Positions 26,405 to 34,579 of a DNA stretch of 59,514 bases are shown here, piece after piece. A program made the position numbers and the translations under genes. Source of the DNA: Ignavibacteriales bacterium (lineage in GTDB: Bacteria; Bacteroidota; Ignavibacteria; Ignavibacteriales; Melioribacteraceae); the NCBI GenBank assembly GCA_020061355.1, contig JAGUYK010000017.1, positions 1 through 59,514 of the forward strand, given 5' to 3'. Position 1 is the first letter of the stretch, and each line of letters opens with the position of its first letter. The notes under the pieces were generated by a model. That model saw only the letters and a program-made list of their open reading frames with translations, made no database searches and was not told where the DNA came from.

Positions 26405-28477
26405 ATGAAAAGACTAATAATACTTGTAATATTTCTCATTGCCATAAATGGATGCTATGCACAGAATCCGGAAGCGGTTCTGTCCAAAGATCACAAAATA
26501 GATTCTACAAAAGTAATTTTACCGGACGAATCCTATCAAAGAATTAATCAGGTAATTTCACAGATATTTTCAAATTATCATTACCGCAAACAAACAATTA
26601 ACGATTCCCTTTCGTATTTAATTTTTGATGAGTACTTAAAAAACCTTGATAACAATAAACTCTACTTTTTAGCATCCGATTTAGAATCGTTTACTCAATA
26701 CCGAGAACAGTTTGATAATTTTGTGATTGAAGGAAAACTTGATGTTCCATTTCAAATCTTCAATTTATATAAAAAGAGAGTTGATGAAAGGATTCGATTC
26801 GTTAATAAACTTTTAAGTAAAGAATTTGATTTTACAATAGATGAAGTATATAAACCCGACCGTACCGATGCAACCTGGGCGAATTCAAAAGAGGAACTTG
26901 ATGAGTTATGGCGGCTTAGGGTTAAGAATGATGCTCTAAATCTAATGCTATCTGGTAAGGAATGGAAAAGCAGCTCGGAACTATTACTTAAGCGATATCA
27001 TAACTTTCATAAAATAATTTTACAGTATGAAGCTGAAGATGTCTTTTCACTTTTTATGAATGCTTTTACAAGAACTTATGATCCTCATTCAGATTATTTT
27101 TCGCCGGCTGCCTCTACAAACTTTAATATTGCAATGAAACTTTCTTTAGAAGGAATAGGTGCTACATTAAGAAGCGAGAACGACTATACAATTGTTGCGA
27201 GTATAGTTCCCGGAGGTCCGGCAAATAAAAGCGGACTGCTTCAAGAAGAAGATAGAATTGTTGGAGTTGCACAAGGTGACGAAGGTGAATTTGTAGATAT
27301 AATCGGCTGGCGTCTCGATGACGCAATTCAGCTTATTAGAGGAAAGAAAGGTACCGTTGTCCGGCTTCAGCTATTAAAGGCAAAGGATAATATCGGTTCT
27401 GCTCCAACTGAAATACGATTGATAAGAGATGAAGTAAGATTAGAAGAACAGGCGGCTAAGAGTGAGATACTGAATATTAAAGAAAACGGTTCCAGCTTTA
27501 AGCTTGGTGTAGTAAAACTTCCTTCATTTTATACCGACTTTGAAGGACAGAGAACCGGCAAACCGAATTACAGAAGTACAACACGTGATGTACGTGAAAT
27601 ACTCGAAAAATTCAAACAGGAAAAAGTTGACGGCGTTATAATTGATTTAAGGAATAACGGCGGAGGTTCTCTTCAGGAAGCAATTTCATTAACAGGTCTT
27701 TTCATTAAAAATGGTCCCGTCGTTCAAGTAAAAAATTCGGGTAATTTTGTTGAAATTAATAAGGACCCCGATCCTTCTATTGTTTATGACGGACCGCTTG
27801 CTATTTTGATCAACCGGTTCAGTGCGTCTGCATCAGAAATTTTTTCTGCAGCAATTCAGGATTATGGGCGTGGAGTAATTCTGGGCGAGAATACATATGG
27901 TAAAGGTACAGTTCAGAATCTTATTGACTTAAATAAAACCATTCCGGTTAGAGACAGAAATCTTGGACAGGTAAAACTCACTATTGCTAAGTTTTACAGA
28001 ATTGACGGCGGCAGTACTCAGAATAAAGGCGTTAAACCGGATATTGAATTTCCTTCGCCCTATTCGCATGCAGAATTTGGAGAAAGCTCTATGCCGGCGG
28101 CGTTACCATGGGATCAGATTCAACCGGCTGATTATTCTTATTATGGCAACATTTCAAAATTTATTAATGAATTGAAAAAGAAACACGAGGTAAGAGTTAA
28201 TAAAGATCCGGAATATCAACTTGTTGTGGATGAGATTAACGAGTTTATTAAGAACCGTGAGAAGAAAGAATTTTCTTTAAACGAACGTGTCAGAAGAGAA
28301 GAAAGAGATTTAGCAGAAGAGAGGAAGAAGAGAAGGGAAGAAGAACGCGCTAAATTGACAGGAATAAAAATCGAGGATAAAAAGGAAGTGCAACCCCAGA
28401 CTTCCGTTATTAGTGATTTTGAGTTAAGAGAATCCGGCAGAATATTAACTGATTTAATATTAGTAAAAGTAGGTTAA
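26405..28477 (+). CDS. prc: Prc/Tsp-type carboxy-terminal processing protease (S41A)
   Basis: A 690-residue exported protease. A signal peptide covers about residues 1-19 (cleavage near CYAQ). The N-terminal helical domain with DP(H/Y)SDYFSPAA precedes a PDZ domain around 250-335. The catalytic domain carries RFSASASEIFSAAIQDYGRG, giving Ser475, and TYGKGTVQ, giving Lys500, 25 residues apart as in E. coli Prc. The C-terminus (about 620-660) is a charged Arg/Glu-rich helix. It degrades or trims periplasmic proteins from the C-terminus. Length matches Prc. Confidence 0.93.
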   Translation: MKRLIILVIFLIAINGCYAQNPEAVLSKDHKIDSTKVILPDESYQRINQVISQIFSNYHYRKQTINDSLSYLIFDEYLKNLDNNKLYFLASDLESFTQYREQFDNFVIEGKLDVPFQIFNLYKKRVDERIRFVNKLLSKEFDFTIDEVYKPDRTDATWANSKEELDELWRLRVKNDALNLMLSGKEWKSSSELLLKRYHNFHKIILQYEAEDVFSLFMNAFTRTYDPHSDYFSPAASTNFNIAMKLSLEGIGATLRSENDYTIVASIVPGGPANKSGLLQEEDRIVGVAQGDEGEFVDIIGWRLDDAIQLIRGKKGTVVRLQLLKAKDNIGSAPTEIRLIRDEVRLEEQAAKSEILNIKENGSSFKLGVVKLPSFYTDFEGQRTGKPNYRSTTRDVREILEKFKQEKVDGVIIDLRNNGGGSLQEAISLTGLFIKNGPVVQVKNSGNFVEINKDPDPSIVYDGPLAILINRFSASASEIFSAAIQDYGRGVILGENTYGKGTVQNLIDLNKTIPVRDRNLGQVKLTIAKFYRIDGGSTQNKGVKPDIEFPSPYSHAEFGESSMPAALPWDQIQPADYSYYGNISKFINELKKKHEVRVNKDPEYQLVVDEINEFIKNREKKEFSLNERVRREERDLAEERKKRREEERAKLTGIKIEDKKEVQPQTSVISDFELRESGRILTDLILVKVG

Positions 28478-28483
28478 TTTTTT

Positions 28484-28522
28484 TTAAAGCCCTTCTCTTT
28501 GGAAAGGGTTTGGGATGGTCTT
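28484..28522. repeat. Small palindromic repeat element before the YbaK gene
   Basis: A stem of CCCTT (28490-28494) with AAGGG (28504-28508), extended by AAAG/TTT pairing, is followed by TTTGGGATGG. The layout, a hairpin of CCCTTCTC-TTTGG-AAAGGG then a G-rich tail, resembles small dispersed palindromes seen in many Bacteroidetes-group genomes. Only one copy is in this window, so the repeat status is from general knowledge. Confidence 0.35.
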
Positions 28523-28987
28523 TTGAAAACCAACGCAATTAGAATTTTAGAATCCCAAAATATTTCCCATTCTCTTATTGAATACGAAGTTGATGAAGAA
28601 AAATTAGACGCTGTTTCCGTTGCACTCAAAATAGGATTTGAACCTGAAAGAGTATTTAAGACATTAGTTGCGAGAACTGATAAAAACGAAATTGTTGTTT
28701 TTGTAATACCCGGTAACTATGAACTTAATTTGAAGAAAGCTGCTTCGATTTCAGAAAGCAAAAAAGTTGAAATGATAAAAGTAACAGAGATTCAGCCATT
28801 AACCGGTTATATTCGAGGCGGCTGTTCTCCAATAGGAATGAAGAAACACTACAAAACATTTATAGATGAAACTGCTCAGCTCTTCGATACTATATCAGTA
28901 AGTGCCGGCTCGAAGGGTATTCAGATGATTATTTCACCTGCCGATTTATTATTCGTAATTTGTGGAAAATATGCGGATTTACTTTAG
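28523..28987 (+). CDS. ybaK: YbaK/EbsC-family Cys-tRNA(Pro) deacylase
   Basis: The frame is open from 28499, but that TTG is inside a hairpin repeat. The family usually begins K-TNAIRILE, so the TTG at 28523 is preferred, giving about 154 residues. Features are KIGFEPERVFKTLVA, IPGNYELNLKKAA with the conserved catalytic-site Lys, and GYIRGGCSPIGMKK, the GGxSPxG-type signature of YbaK. It removes cysteine wrongly attached to tRNA-Pro. It sits directly after prc with no room for an obvious separate promoter. Confidence 0.88.
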   Translation: MKTNAIRILESQNISHSLIEYEVDEEKLDAVSVALKIGFEPERVFKTLVARTDKNEIVVFVIPGNYELNLKKAASISESKKVEMIKVTEIQPLTGYIRGGCSPIGMKKHYKTFIDETAQLFDTISVSAGSKGIQMIISPADLLFVICGKYADLL

Positions 28988-29081
28988 AAAAGACCGATTT
29001 TCTTCTATTCGCATTGTCTTAAGTTTTCATTTAAGCCGGATTTTTTTTAGATTTAGCCCCGAATTTTAAGGAGTTTATGTA

Positions 29082-29246
29082 ATGGCAAAACAACAATCAT
29101 TTGCGGATAAAGCAAAGAAGAAACATGGTTCAACCCATGTTAATGTGAAAGTTATAAGGACAGTAAAATCAGCTAACGGTTCTTATAAATTTCATGAAAA
29201 ATTTGTAAAATTAGACGATATCAGCAAGGTTGCTACACTTAAGTAA
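29082..29246 (+). CDS. 54-residue basic protein, DUF4295-like
   Basis: An ATG at 29082 has a strong AAGGAG ribosome site nine bases upstream and opens 54 codons. The protein is Lys-rich (11 of 54) with KAKKKHGSTHVNVKVIRTV and a SANGSYKFHEKFVKLDD segment. The alternation of basic strands and the VKVI-VKS-G-Y-F-E-V pattern recalls the small DUF4295 proteins encoded near ribosomal-protein genes in Bacteroidetes. That link is tentative. A perfect terminator follows the stop by eight bases, which together with the ribosome site shows this is a real, discrete gene. Confidence 0.75.
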   Translation: MAKQQSFADKAKKKHGSTHVNVKVIRTVKSANGSYKFHEKFVKLDDISKVATLK

Positions 29247-29253
29247 TAAAAAG

Positions 29254-29277
29254 ACCACCGATCACCGGTGGTTTTTT
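29254..29277 (+). terminator. Rho-independent terminator
   Basis: ACCACCG at 29254-29260 pairs with CGGTGGT at 29266-29272 around ATCAC and runs into six T residues. It ends the transcript of the 54-residue protein gene. Confidence 0.85.
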
Positions 29278-29464
29278 AATATATTCGGAAAAATTTTTCA
29301 TTTCTTGACATTCTCCTAAAATATTTTATTTTGTTAAAGGTTTTATTCATATAACGGTTCAATTAAACCAGAATCGTTCACTTCTCAACTCGGGTTTTTA
29401 ACTTTTTCGGAAATGTCAATACTCGAATTACAGTATTCTTTATCAATAAAAAATAGGAGGAAGT

Positions 29465-30808
29465 ATGGCAGCTAATTCTTTCAAGAGTTACTCCCTTCGA
29501 AATTATAACGATATACCACAAATACAAAAACTATCACAAAGCGACAAAACGGCTATTGAAATTGTTGGCAATGTCCTTCCTTTCAAGACAAATAATTATG
29601 TAATAGACAACTTGATTAATTGGGACAATATTCCTGTTGACCCGATATACACATTAACATTCCCGCGTAAAGAAATGCTTCTCGATAAACACTATTTAAT
29701 AATGGAAAAACTGATTAAAGAAAATCCGTCACGGGAAATTTTAACTAAAGAGGCGAATAGAATTAGAATGGAATTAAATCCGCATCCTGCCGGACAAAAA
29801 CATAATGTACCAAGTGTTGATGGGATTGAATTAGCCGGGGTACAGCACAAGTATAGAGAAACGGTGTTGTTCTTTCCGAGTCAGGGACAAACCTGTCATG
29901 CGTATTGTACATTTTGTTTCCGCTGGCCCCAGTTTGTCGGAATGAACGAATTGAAATTTGCAACGAAAGAGATTGAGCTGCTATCGCGTTACCTTATGCA
30001 GCACAGGGAAGTGACTGATGTTTTATTTACAGGCGGCGATCCGATGATTATGAAAACCAAGATTCTTTCTGCTTATATCGAACCTTTGCTTGATGAAGCG
30101 CTTTATAATATTCAGACAATCAGGATTGGGACAAAAGCAATTGGATACTGGCCAAATCGGTTTTTAACCGATGACGATGCCGATGATTTGATGCGTCTGT
30201 TTGAAAAGATCAATCGGTCCGGAAAAAACCTTGCGATAATGGCTCACTTCAATCATCCGGTTGAACTGTCGACAGTTGCTGCACAGGATGCGATTAGAAG
30301 GATAAGAGCAACGGGGGCACAGATCAGAACTCAATCACCCGTTCTAAAACATATCAACGATTCACCCGATGTCTGGGCAGAGTTATGGCGCAAGCAAGTA
30401 AACAATAATTGCATCCCGTATTATATGTTTGTTGCGCGTGATACCGGAGCACAGCATTTCTTTGCAGTTTCACTTGTTGATGCATGGAAAATATTCCGTG
30501 AAGCATATCAGAAAGTAAGCGGTGTTTGCAGAACTGTGCGTGGTCCAAGTATGAGTTCCACACCGGGAAAAATTCAGGTGCTTGGTGTAAGTAATGTAAG
30601 AGATGAAAAAGTAATTGTAATGAGATTTCTTCAGGGCAGAGACCCGGACTGGATTGCCCGCCCGTTCTTTGCTGAATATGATGATAGTGCGACCTGGCTG
30701 GATGATTTAAAACCGGCTTTTGGAGAAGAGAAATTTTTCTTCGAAGATGAATTAGAAAATATATTCCATGAACATGTTTACGATGATGAAGTGGAGAACT
30801 TTGAATAA
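29465..30808 (+). CDS. KamA-family radical SAM protein (lysine 2,3-aminomutase-like)
   Basis: A 447-residue radical SAM enzyme. The 4Fe-4S motif CHAYCTFC places cysteines at 144, 148 and 151. LFTGGDPMIMK follows as the SAM-binding GGDP motif, and RIGTKAIGYWPNRF matches the KamA R-x-H/GT-R strand region. Lysine aminomutases have the PLP lysine in a PGGGGKIPV loop; here the corresponding segment appears to be STPGKIQV, so a lysine is kept but the glycine run is not. It therefore belongs to a divergent KamA branch whose substrate may not be lysine. It has its own AGGAGG ribosome site and a TTGACA-like box at 29305. Confidence 0.83.
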   Translation: MAANSFKSYSLRNYNDIPQIQKLSQSDKTAIEIVGNVLPFKTNNYVIDNLINWDNIPVDPIYTLTFPRKEMLLDKHYLIMEKLIKENPSREILTKEANRIRMELNPHPAGQKHNVPSVDGIELAGVQHKYRETVLFFPSQGQTCHAYCTFCFRWPQFVGMNELKFATKEIELLSRYLMQHREVTDVLFTGGDPMIMKTKILSAYIEPLLDEALYNIQTIRIGTKAIGYWPNRFLTDDDADDLMRLFEKINRSGKNLAIMAHFNHPVELSTVAAQDAIRRIRATGAQIRTQSPVLKHINDSPDVWAELWRKQVNNNCIPYYMFVARDTGAQHFFAVSLVDAWKIFREAYQKVSGVCRTVRGPSMSSTPGKIQVLGVSNVRDEKVIVMRFLQGRDPDWIARPFFAEYDDSATWLDDLKPAFGEEKFFFEDELENIFHEHVYDDEVENFE

Positions 30809-30815
30809 ATAAAAA

Positions 30816-30958
30816 AGAGGCTGTTTAAAAAGCAATTTTTTGTTATAGAATAGTCCACGGATAATACAGATTTAACTGATCCTCCAGAGGCGGAAAGGTT
30901 TTTGCAGATTTTTTATTGAACAATTACTTTTGAGATAGCCTCTATAAATTGTTCGATC
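30816..30958. other. Intergenic inverted repeats between convergent kamA-like and nfu genes
   Basis: AGAGGCT at 30816-30822 is complementary to AGCCTCT at 30937-30943. A second pair, TTGAACAATT near 30916 and AATTGTTCGA near 30948, brackets the latter arm with one mismatch. The spacer is AT-rich. These could fold the 3' ends of both convergent transcripts. No coding sequence is evident. Confidence 0.3.
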
Positions 30959-30969
30959 AATTATTTGAA

Positions 30970-31512
30970 CTAGTCTGAGACAACTTCAATTGCCGGGTTG
31001 ATCTCTCTGCGTAATAAGTTTTCGATAGCAACTAAGGTTCCGCGGATAGAACTCGGACAGCTTCCGCATGCACCCTGATAACGGATTTTAAGTGTGAGAC
31101 CTTCAAGTCCCGTTACTTCCAATCCGCCGCCGTCACCGGCAAGAGCCGGACGAACACGCTGATCTAATATTTCATTAATTTTTTTAAGTAGAACGGTCTC
31201 TTCTTCTTTTGTAGCTTGGAATTCCTGTTCCTGAGGAATTAGAGTACTGTCAAAATTTTTAATGAACTCAACAAACGGTCTTTGAATTTGTCCCCACTGA
31301 ATTTTGGAGTCCTTCTCGATCGTGATAAATTTATCCATATAGAAAACTGATACAACACCATCAATCTCAAAAATACCTTTTGCCAAGGGATCAATCTGAG
31401 CTTCTTCTTTATTATTAAAATGACGTGTTTCTCTATTCAATAATTTTTCGTTAAGAATAAATTTCAATGCCTGAGGGTTCGGCGTCAAATCTACATCCTG
31501 GACAATTAACAT
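30970..31512 (-). CDS. Nfu-type iron-sulfur cluster scaffold protein
   Basis: A 180-residue protein with two domains. The N-terminal Nfu_N domain (about 1-90) shows QDVDLTPNPQALKFILNE and VVSVFYMDKFITIEKD. The C-terminal NifU-like domain (about 105-178) has RPALAGDGGGLEV and the cluster-binding GACGSCPSS, a CxxC motif. It carries a 4Fe-4S cluster to apo-proteins in the cytosol. It is monocistronic; the 161 bases between it and the convergent KamA gene hold a long imperfect inverted repeat but no gene. Confidence 0.92.
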   Translation of the reverse strand: MLIVQDVDLTPNPQALKFILNEKLLNRETRHFNNKEEAQIDPLAKGIFEIDGVVSVFYMDKFITIEKDSKIQWGQIQRPFVEFIKNFDSTLIPQEQEFQATKEEETVLLKKINEILDQRVRPALAGDGGGLEVTGLEGLTLKIRYQGACGSCPSSIRGTLVAIENLLRREINPAIEVVSD

Positions 31513-31652
31513 GGTTTTCTCCTTCGTTTAACTAATAAACTTAATATTTCTTCAATTAGTTCTATTACAAGATTATTAAAATTTAGATTAGGATTCAAGG
31601 ATGATAAAAGATGATTTCGAAAAATCGGGCAAGATTAGATACAGTATTTTAA

Positions 31653-32078
31653 TTAAGACTTTTTAGAATGGTCTACTTTCGGTAGTAGAAATGAGAGAAT
31701 TAGAATAATTCCTCCGGTAATAGCAGTTGCCGGCTGCATCCATGAGACATATTCAATTATTGCAATTTGAACAGAGAGCCAAACAAAAACTACTATAACT
31801 GAACATATCACTGCCGCTCTGGCAATTGAGAGTTTTGCAATAACTGCAATTGACGCAAATAGAAACGAACCTCCAACTACTACAAAAAGAATAAGTCCCG
31901 GAATAAAGTAATCGCTGAACGGACTTCCTTCAAGCCATTCAGCAGGAACTCCCTCTGCTCCAGCCATTCCATAATAACCGCCGCCGAAAGCATTAAGTGC
32001 AGCGAATAATAGAAGTATACCTAAAGTATAACGTATGAAGTTTTGAAATGACCCGAACAATTTATTATCTCTCAACAT
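31653..32078 (-). CDS. Hypothetical four-helix membrane protein
   Basis: The frame extends to a TTG at 32096, but the ATG at 32078 (MLRDNKLFG) is the better start, giving 141 residues. Four hydrophobic segments lie at about 12-30, 58-75, 83-105 and 113-130. A loop between the first two has YYGMAGAEGVPAEWLEGSPF, a motif reported in small DoxX-free inner-membrane proteins, but the family was not identified with certainty. It follows the VanX-like gene by 50 bases in the same direction. Confidence 0.65.
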   Translation of the reverse strand: MLRDNKLFGSFQNFIRYTLGILLLFAALNAFGGGYYGMAGAEGVPAEWLEGSPFSDYFIPGLILFVVVGGSFLFASIAVIAKLSIARAAVICSVIVVFVWLSVQIAIIEYVSWMQPATAITGGIILILSFLLPKVDHSKKS

Positions 32079-32129
32079 TTTTTTACCCGCTGTCAATAAA
32101 TGATTAAACGATGAAGCAATTTGTATCGA

Positions 32130-32804
32130 CTACAGCTCTTCAAATGGTAAATTGAGTATAGGATAGAGCCGCCAATCTTTATAATCGAAATGCCACCATT
32201 CTTCCTTTAATACCTGGAATCCTTCAGATTCCATTGTGCTGCTTAATAAATCTCGTAAGCGGATCGCTTCCGAATCTCCGCCGCTGAAGTCAGAAAAGGC
32301 TCGTTCTGTAAACTCATCATATTCACTTGGCATTACTACTTCTTTACCGGTTTCTAAACTGTAGAGTGTTAGATCCACAGCACAGCCGCGGTTGTGTCGT
32401 GAACCTTTTTGTGGGTCGGCTACAAATCCTGCTTGCCGTTCTTCCTCAGTAACCGAATCCCAGAATAATTTTGTTACAGACCAGGGACGGTAACCGTCAA
32501 AAATAATAATTCCGTATCCTTCTTTTTGTAATTTTCTATTTGCACGAATCAAAGCTTCGGCTGCGGGTCTTTGTAAGAATGCCCGCGCCTGCATATAAAC
32601 TGGTTTACCTAAAAAGTTATTGTCAGTTGCATATTTTATATCAAGATGAAAAGTTGAATCGAGTTTTATCGGCTCAACCAGATCCGGTTGTCGGAACTCT
32701 CCACTCTCTTTGGGCTGACCATTACTACATGAGTATGTCAGAACAAACAAAGAGAGTAAAAAATAACGGGAAAGAACTCTAATATTCAATTTAGATGTTA
32801 TCAT
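32130..32804 (-). CDS. VanX/DdpX-like D-Ala-D-Ala dipeptidase, lipoprotein
   Basis: A 224-residue M15D zinc peptidase. A signal peptide ends FVLTYSCSNG, giving a lipidated Cys near residue 26. Zinc motifs are SRHNRGCAVDL (SxHxxGxAxD) near residue 134 and EWWHFDY near 203, with the DGYRPW arginine loop that positions the substrate at about 103. It splits D-Ala-D-Ala or related peptidoglycan-derived dipeptides in the periplasm, probably for nutrition or recycling; no vancomycin-resistance genes are near. Confidence 0.9.
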   Translation of the reverse strand: MITSKLNIRVLSRYFLLSLFVLTYSCSNGQPKESGEFRQPDLVEPIKLDSTFHLDIKYATDNNFLGKPVYMQARAFLQRPAAEALIRANRKLQKEGYGIIIFDGYRPWSVTKLFWDSVTEEERQAGFVADPQKGSRHNRGCAVDLTLYSLETGKEVVMPSEYDEFTERAFSDFSGGDSEAIRLRDLLSSTMESEGFQVLKEEWWHFDYKDWRLYPILNLPFEEL

Positions 32805-32859
32805 AAAAATTTCCTTTGCTTCCTCTTATCAGTGAGGATTTCTTGATTGTCATCCAATT

Positions 32860-33870
32860 TCATTTACTCTGATAGAAGTTTTGTATTGTATTAAAGAATG
32901 CATCAATATTTGCAAGGGGTGTCATTGGAGGAATATCACAACCGGAAGAAATCAACCAGTTTGGATATCTACTCATTTGCTTTAGTAAAGACCTGGTTGA
33001 GTTTGTAATAGATTCAATTGTCCCGTTAAGAAATACACCAGCAGGATCAAGATTGCCCATAATTAATTTTTCTTCCGGGTACTTGTGGATCACATCAACA
33101 AGATTGATTGCATTACCAAGATGAATAACCCTTGCATCGGTTGATATAATTTCGTTTATAAGTGGAGCAGTATTACCGCAATTATGATACACAACCAGGA
33201 AGTTTTCGTCTTCAACTGTCTCAATAATTTGTTTTATATAAGCGCTCGAAAACTCGGAACACAGTTCAGGGGATAAAAGTCCGGCAGCAGGTTCTGCCAT
33301 TACAATTCCGTTTGCGCCGGCTTCTTTGAATGCAAGAATATAATCTGTTAAAAACTGTGCAGCTTTAACAAGTACTTTGTGTGCAATATCGGGTTCTGTA
33401 ATCGTTTTCATCATGAACTCGGTGATTTCTACCAATCGCCCGCTTAGTGAAAAGGGGCCGATAACACCGGCAAGGACTGGCCTATCTGTAATTTTTTTAG
33501 ATGCAATTTCAATCGCTTTGATATATTGACCTGTGCGTGCGGTTTCTACTTTGGGAATTTTTAGCGCTTCGACTTCTTCATCTGTATTGATCAAAGATCC
33601 GGTTACCGTCGGCACTTCATAATCAGAAAAAACAATATTAGCGCCAAAAGCCTCTGCTTCAACAGAAAGATCCATATTGCTTACCGAGGCAGCGGTATCA
33701 TAACGGTCTGCAATTGCTTTCATACATTTTGCTTGAAGTCCGCCGTTTTCCACAATTTCACGTACGGTGATATTTAGAATTTGAATCCCAGGGAAAGAGA
33801 GAACCGGCATCGGTTTTTTTATCCGGGAAGATTTGATTTCTTCAATCCAACGGAACATGTTTCGCTTCAT
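32860..33870 (-). CDS. UroD-fold MtaA/MtbA-like cobamide methyltransferase
   Basis: A 336-residue protein of the uroporphyrinogen decarboxylase superfamily. Haem-pathway UroD lacks the zinc set seen here: YHNCGN near residue 227 and SSGCDIPPMTP near 310, giving a His-Cys-Cys centre as in methylcobamide:coenzyme M methyltransferases. MDLSVEAEAFGANI and VIGPFSLSGRLVE also fit the MtaA/CmuA branch. A likely role is moving a methyl group between a corrinoid protein and a thiol or folate. No corrinoid protein is adjacent. Its start overlaps the upstream rRNA-methylase gene stop by four bases. Confidence 0.8.
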   Translation of the reverse strand: MKRNMFRWIEEIKSSRIKKPMPVLSFPGIQILNITVREIVENGGLQAKCMKAIADRYDTAASVSNMDLSVEAEAFGANIVFSDYEVPTVTGSLINTDEEVEALKIPKVETARTGQYIKAIEIASKKITDRPVLAGVIGPFSLSGRLVEITEFMMKTITEPDIAHKVLVKAAQFLTDYILAFKEAGANGIVMAEPAAGLLSPELCSEFSSAYIKQIIETVEDENFLVVYHNCGNTAPLINEIISTDARVIHLGNAINLVDVIHKYPEEKLIMGNLDPAGVFLNGTIESITNSTRSLLKQMSRYPNWLISSGCDIPPMTPLANIDAFFNTIQNFYQSK

Positions 33871-34562
33871 TGGCGGGATCCTTTGCTGTTATCTATAACG
33901 AGTACAAATTCACCTTTAAGCTTTTTTTCTTCTGCAATATTAAGAAGTTCGGAAGCGGTCCCTCTATAAAACTTTTCAGTCGGTAAAGTAAGATCGAATC
34001 CAATAACTATATCTATCCTTGGTTTGAATGATTTTACAATATCGCTCAATATTGCCTTTAGTCGGTAAGGCGTTTCCATCAATACAATAAGTTCTTTAAT
34101 ACTTTTTAAACGAAGAAGTTCTCTTATCCGCAGATCGGATTTCGGTGAGAGCCACCCGGCATAATAGAATTTATCGAGATTAAAACCTGAACCAACAAGT
34201 GCCGCCATTATTGAACTTGCGCCGGGAATCGGTATAACTTCAATTTTAGCATCAATGCACATTCTAACAAGCAGCAAACCCGGGTCGGAAAAAAGGGGGG
34301 TGCCGCAATCAGAAATCATTGCGGCGGATTTACCTTCTTTGATCTTTGTAAAAATTTCGCGGCTTACTTCCTCCTCGTTGTGTTCGTTAAGTGATGTTAA
34401 TTCTTTTTCTATTTTGAGGTGGGATAATAATCTTCTGGCTTCTTTAAATTCCTCACAGATTATGAAATCGACTTCTTTTAGTGTATTTATGGCACGTAAA
34501 GTAATATCATTGTAATTACCAATAGGAGTTGATACTAAAAATAATTTACTTCGTGAATCCAT
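33867..34562 (-). CDS. RsmI-like tetrapyrrole-methylase-fold SAM methyltransferase
   Basis: A 231-residue protein. LFLVSTPIGNYNDITLRAI near residue 7 and SDCGTPLFSDPGLLLV near 85 are diagnostic of RsmI, which methylates the 2'-O of C1402 in 16S rRNA. VIPIPGASSIMAAL follows. It is shorter than E. coli RsmI (about 286) because the C-terminal accessory domain is absent. The usual ED(T/S)R motif reads EEFKEARR. This may be the short RsmI-like form found in some Bacteroidetes-group genomes, so the exact target is less certain. It is coupled to the UroD-like gene. Confidence 0.8.
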   Translation of the reverse strand: MDSRSKLFLVSTPIGNYNDITLRAINTLKEVDFIICEEFKEARRLLSHLKIEKELTSLNEHNEEEVSREIFTKIKEGKSAAMISDCGTPLFSDPGLLLVRMCIDAKIEVIPIPGASSIMAALVGSGFNLDKFYYAGWLSPKSDLRIRELLRLKSIKELIVLMETPYRLKAILSDIVKSFKPRIDIVIGFDLTLPTEKFYRGTASELLNIAEEKKLKGEFVLVIDNSKGSRQ

Positions 34563-34579
34563 CTGTTTCCTGTAAAAAA

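Noticed and set aside
29305-29333. Promoter for the KamA-like gene
   Set aside because: A TTGACA box is present, but the expected -10 box is poor and FCB bacteria often use a different consensus; mentioned in the gene entry only.
32860-33870. Haem-biosynthetic uroporphyrinogen decarboxylase
   Set aside because: It has a His-Cys-Cys zinc set (YHNCGN and SSGCD) typical of cobamide methyltransferases and lacks the N-terminal arginine-rich substrate motif of HemE.
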